This document shows, one piece after another, positions 63,114-64,000 of a stretch of 64,000 nucleotides of DNA. Position numbers and translations under genes: made by a program. The DNA comes from Sphingobacterium sp. GVS05A (GTDB lineage: Bacteria > Bacteroidota > Bacteroidia > Sphingobacteriales > Sphingobacteriaceae), in NCBI RefSeq assembly GCF_019969845.1, contig NZ_JAHXYR010000004.1:434001-498000 (forward strand), read 5' to 3'. How positions within the stretch are numbered: position 1 is the stretch's first letter; every line of letters begins with the position of its first letter. Below the pieces are notes generated by a model. The model saw only the letters and a program-made list of their open reading frames with translations, was not told the origin of the DNA and did no database searches.

Positions 63114-64000
63114 TTTTTAAATGGAATATCGTGATCTCAGGTAATATTCCCACTCGACTGGGGTAATCCAGGTAGCCGAAACCTACATTCACATAAAGTG
63201 ATTGATGTTTTTCCTGATACAGACCGGCCCATTCACGATAGGCATATTTAATTGGGCTCCATTGATAATCTGGATTGCTAAAGCCAAATTGACCACCATG
63301 TGTGTGTCCACTAAAGGTGACATCGATCATCGGATATTTTGGTAATACCTCAGCCCTCCAATGTGACGGGTCATGTGAAAGGAGGAAGTTGATAGGTGAA
63401 GAAGGATCAACCTTGGACATGGCCAGATCGAGATCGCCATAATTGTATGGGTTGTTCGCCCCCCCAGTTCTCTACACCTACAAGCGTGATTTTTTCATTA
63501 TTTACGACAATCTCCTTCGACTCGTTTAACAGGAGCTGCCAGCCAAGTTTGAGATGGATATCTTTTACATTGCTCAGGTTCTGCTGTTTGGTCAACTTAC
63601 GCTCATTGTTGAAATGGAACCTATTAAAATGATAGTCCCCATAGTCGTGATTTCCCAAAATAGAAAATACACCCAAGGGGGCCGTTAGTTTACCAAATAT
63701 GGAGAGGTAGTCATCCATCTCATCGGCAAAGTCATTCACCAGATCTCCTGTGAAGAAAATGATATCTGGCTTTTGTGAAAGCAATAGGCTTATACCCTTT
63801 TTTACGGCATTTAAATTATAAAGACTGCCAGCGTGTATGTCAGAAATCTGAGCGATGATCTTGCCCTCGAAAGACTTTGGAAGATCGGGTAAAATCAAAT
63901 TGACCTGTTTGATTTGGTAATCATAGAGATTGGATATAAAACCACGGGTTAAAGCGACTAAAGGGATACTACTTAACAAAAGACCACTTTTGATGATGAA
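63103..64000 (-). pseudogene. Metallophosphoesterase, frameshifted at a C7 tract and truncated by the window edge
   Basis: Calcineurin-like phosphoesterase of the YkuE/YaeI type. The upstream frame holds ISDIHAG, FTGDLVND and LGNHDYGD (metal ligands), and the downstream frame holds LLSHDP and FSGHTHGGQFG. The frames join at a run of seven C (63459-63465; G on the coding strand): with six, the sequence reads through as VENWGANNPYNYGDLDLAM. The frame stays open to the right edge, so the N-terminus (usually membrane helices) is not seen. The cause is either inactivation, slippage-based phase variation, or a homopolymer sequencing error. Confidence 0.8.

Overview
The window comes from a Bacteroidota chromosome, most probably Sphingobacteriaceae (Sphingobacterium-like). 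The evidence is a SusC/SusD pair with a FecR anti-sigma factor and an ECF sigma factor, TonB-dependent receptors with CarboxypepD_reg-like N-termini, DUF4249 and DUF3943 proteins, many lipoproteins, near absence of Shine-Dalgarno sequences, and promoters of the Bacteroidota form TTG-N17-23-TAnnTTTG (seen upstream of oxyR, fbp, the SulP gene, tRNA-Lys and others). No rRNA, CRISPR array, intact insertion sequence or prophage was seen.

Layout. 0-5 kb: edge-truncated S46 dipeptidyl-peptidase (-), oxyR plus a ClC channel (+), riboflavin synthase (-), then a candidate 80-nt small RNA. 5.4-16 kb: an ECF sigma factor and a minus-strand glycan locus, fecR > susC > susD > sulfatase > sulfatase, with a strong hairpin between susD and the sulfatases and a plus-strand terminator antisense to the susC leader. 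16-25 kb: small membrane protein, EamA transporter, secreted esterase, Crp/Fnr regulator, a LytS/LytTR two-component pair, and a TonB receptor with its DUF4249 partner. 25-35 kb: helically phased 11-bp repeats, an esterase lipoprotein, a frameshifted P-loop ATPase, tRNA-Lys, a LapA-like protein, a copper P-type ATPase with an unusual N-terminus, fbp, an L,D-transpeptidase and a DUF3943 protein. 36-46 kb: SulP transporter, TPMT-like methyltransferase, bestrophin, an imine-reductase-like enzyme divergent from an HxlR regulator, several orphan proteins, a methyltransferase and a DapB-like enzyme lacking the usual catalytic histidine. 46-53 kb: AadS-like adenylyltransferase, a DeoR regulator with an MFS transporter and HAD phosphatase that share an operator-like motif, YceI, a DHFR-like reductase, and Arr rifamycin ADP-ribosyltransferase. 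53-56 kb: zinc alcohol dehydrogenase, an IS3-family remnant, two tandem PF09859-type 2OG-Fe(II) oxygenases and a stand-alone Ada-type metal-binding protein. 56-63 kb: an Lrp regulator divergent from a tightly coupled five-gene operon (ethanolamine-type permease, glutamine-synthetase-like ligase, iron alcohol dehydrogenase, PuuD-like hydrolase, aldehyde dehydrogenase). 63-64 kb: a frameshifted, edge-truncated metallophosphoesterase.

Most notable. (1) The 56.4-63.0 kb operon holds every activity needed for ethanolamine (or another small amino alcohol) catabolism through gamma-glutamyl intermediates, without EutBC. (2) The duplicated 2OG oxygenases with the mini-Ada protein look like an uncharacterised alkylation-response cassette beside an IS scar. 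(3) Several non-coding signals are worth testing: the candidate sRNA at 5.15 kb, the antisense terminator at 14.55 kb, the intercistronic hairpin at 9.32 kb, the phased repeats at 25.5 kb, a 26-bp palindrome at 31.6 kb, and the shared TTGCAA-type operator of the DeoR group.
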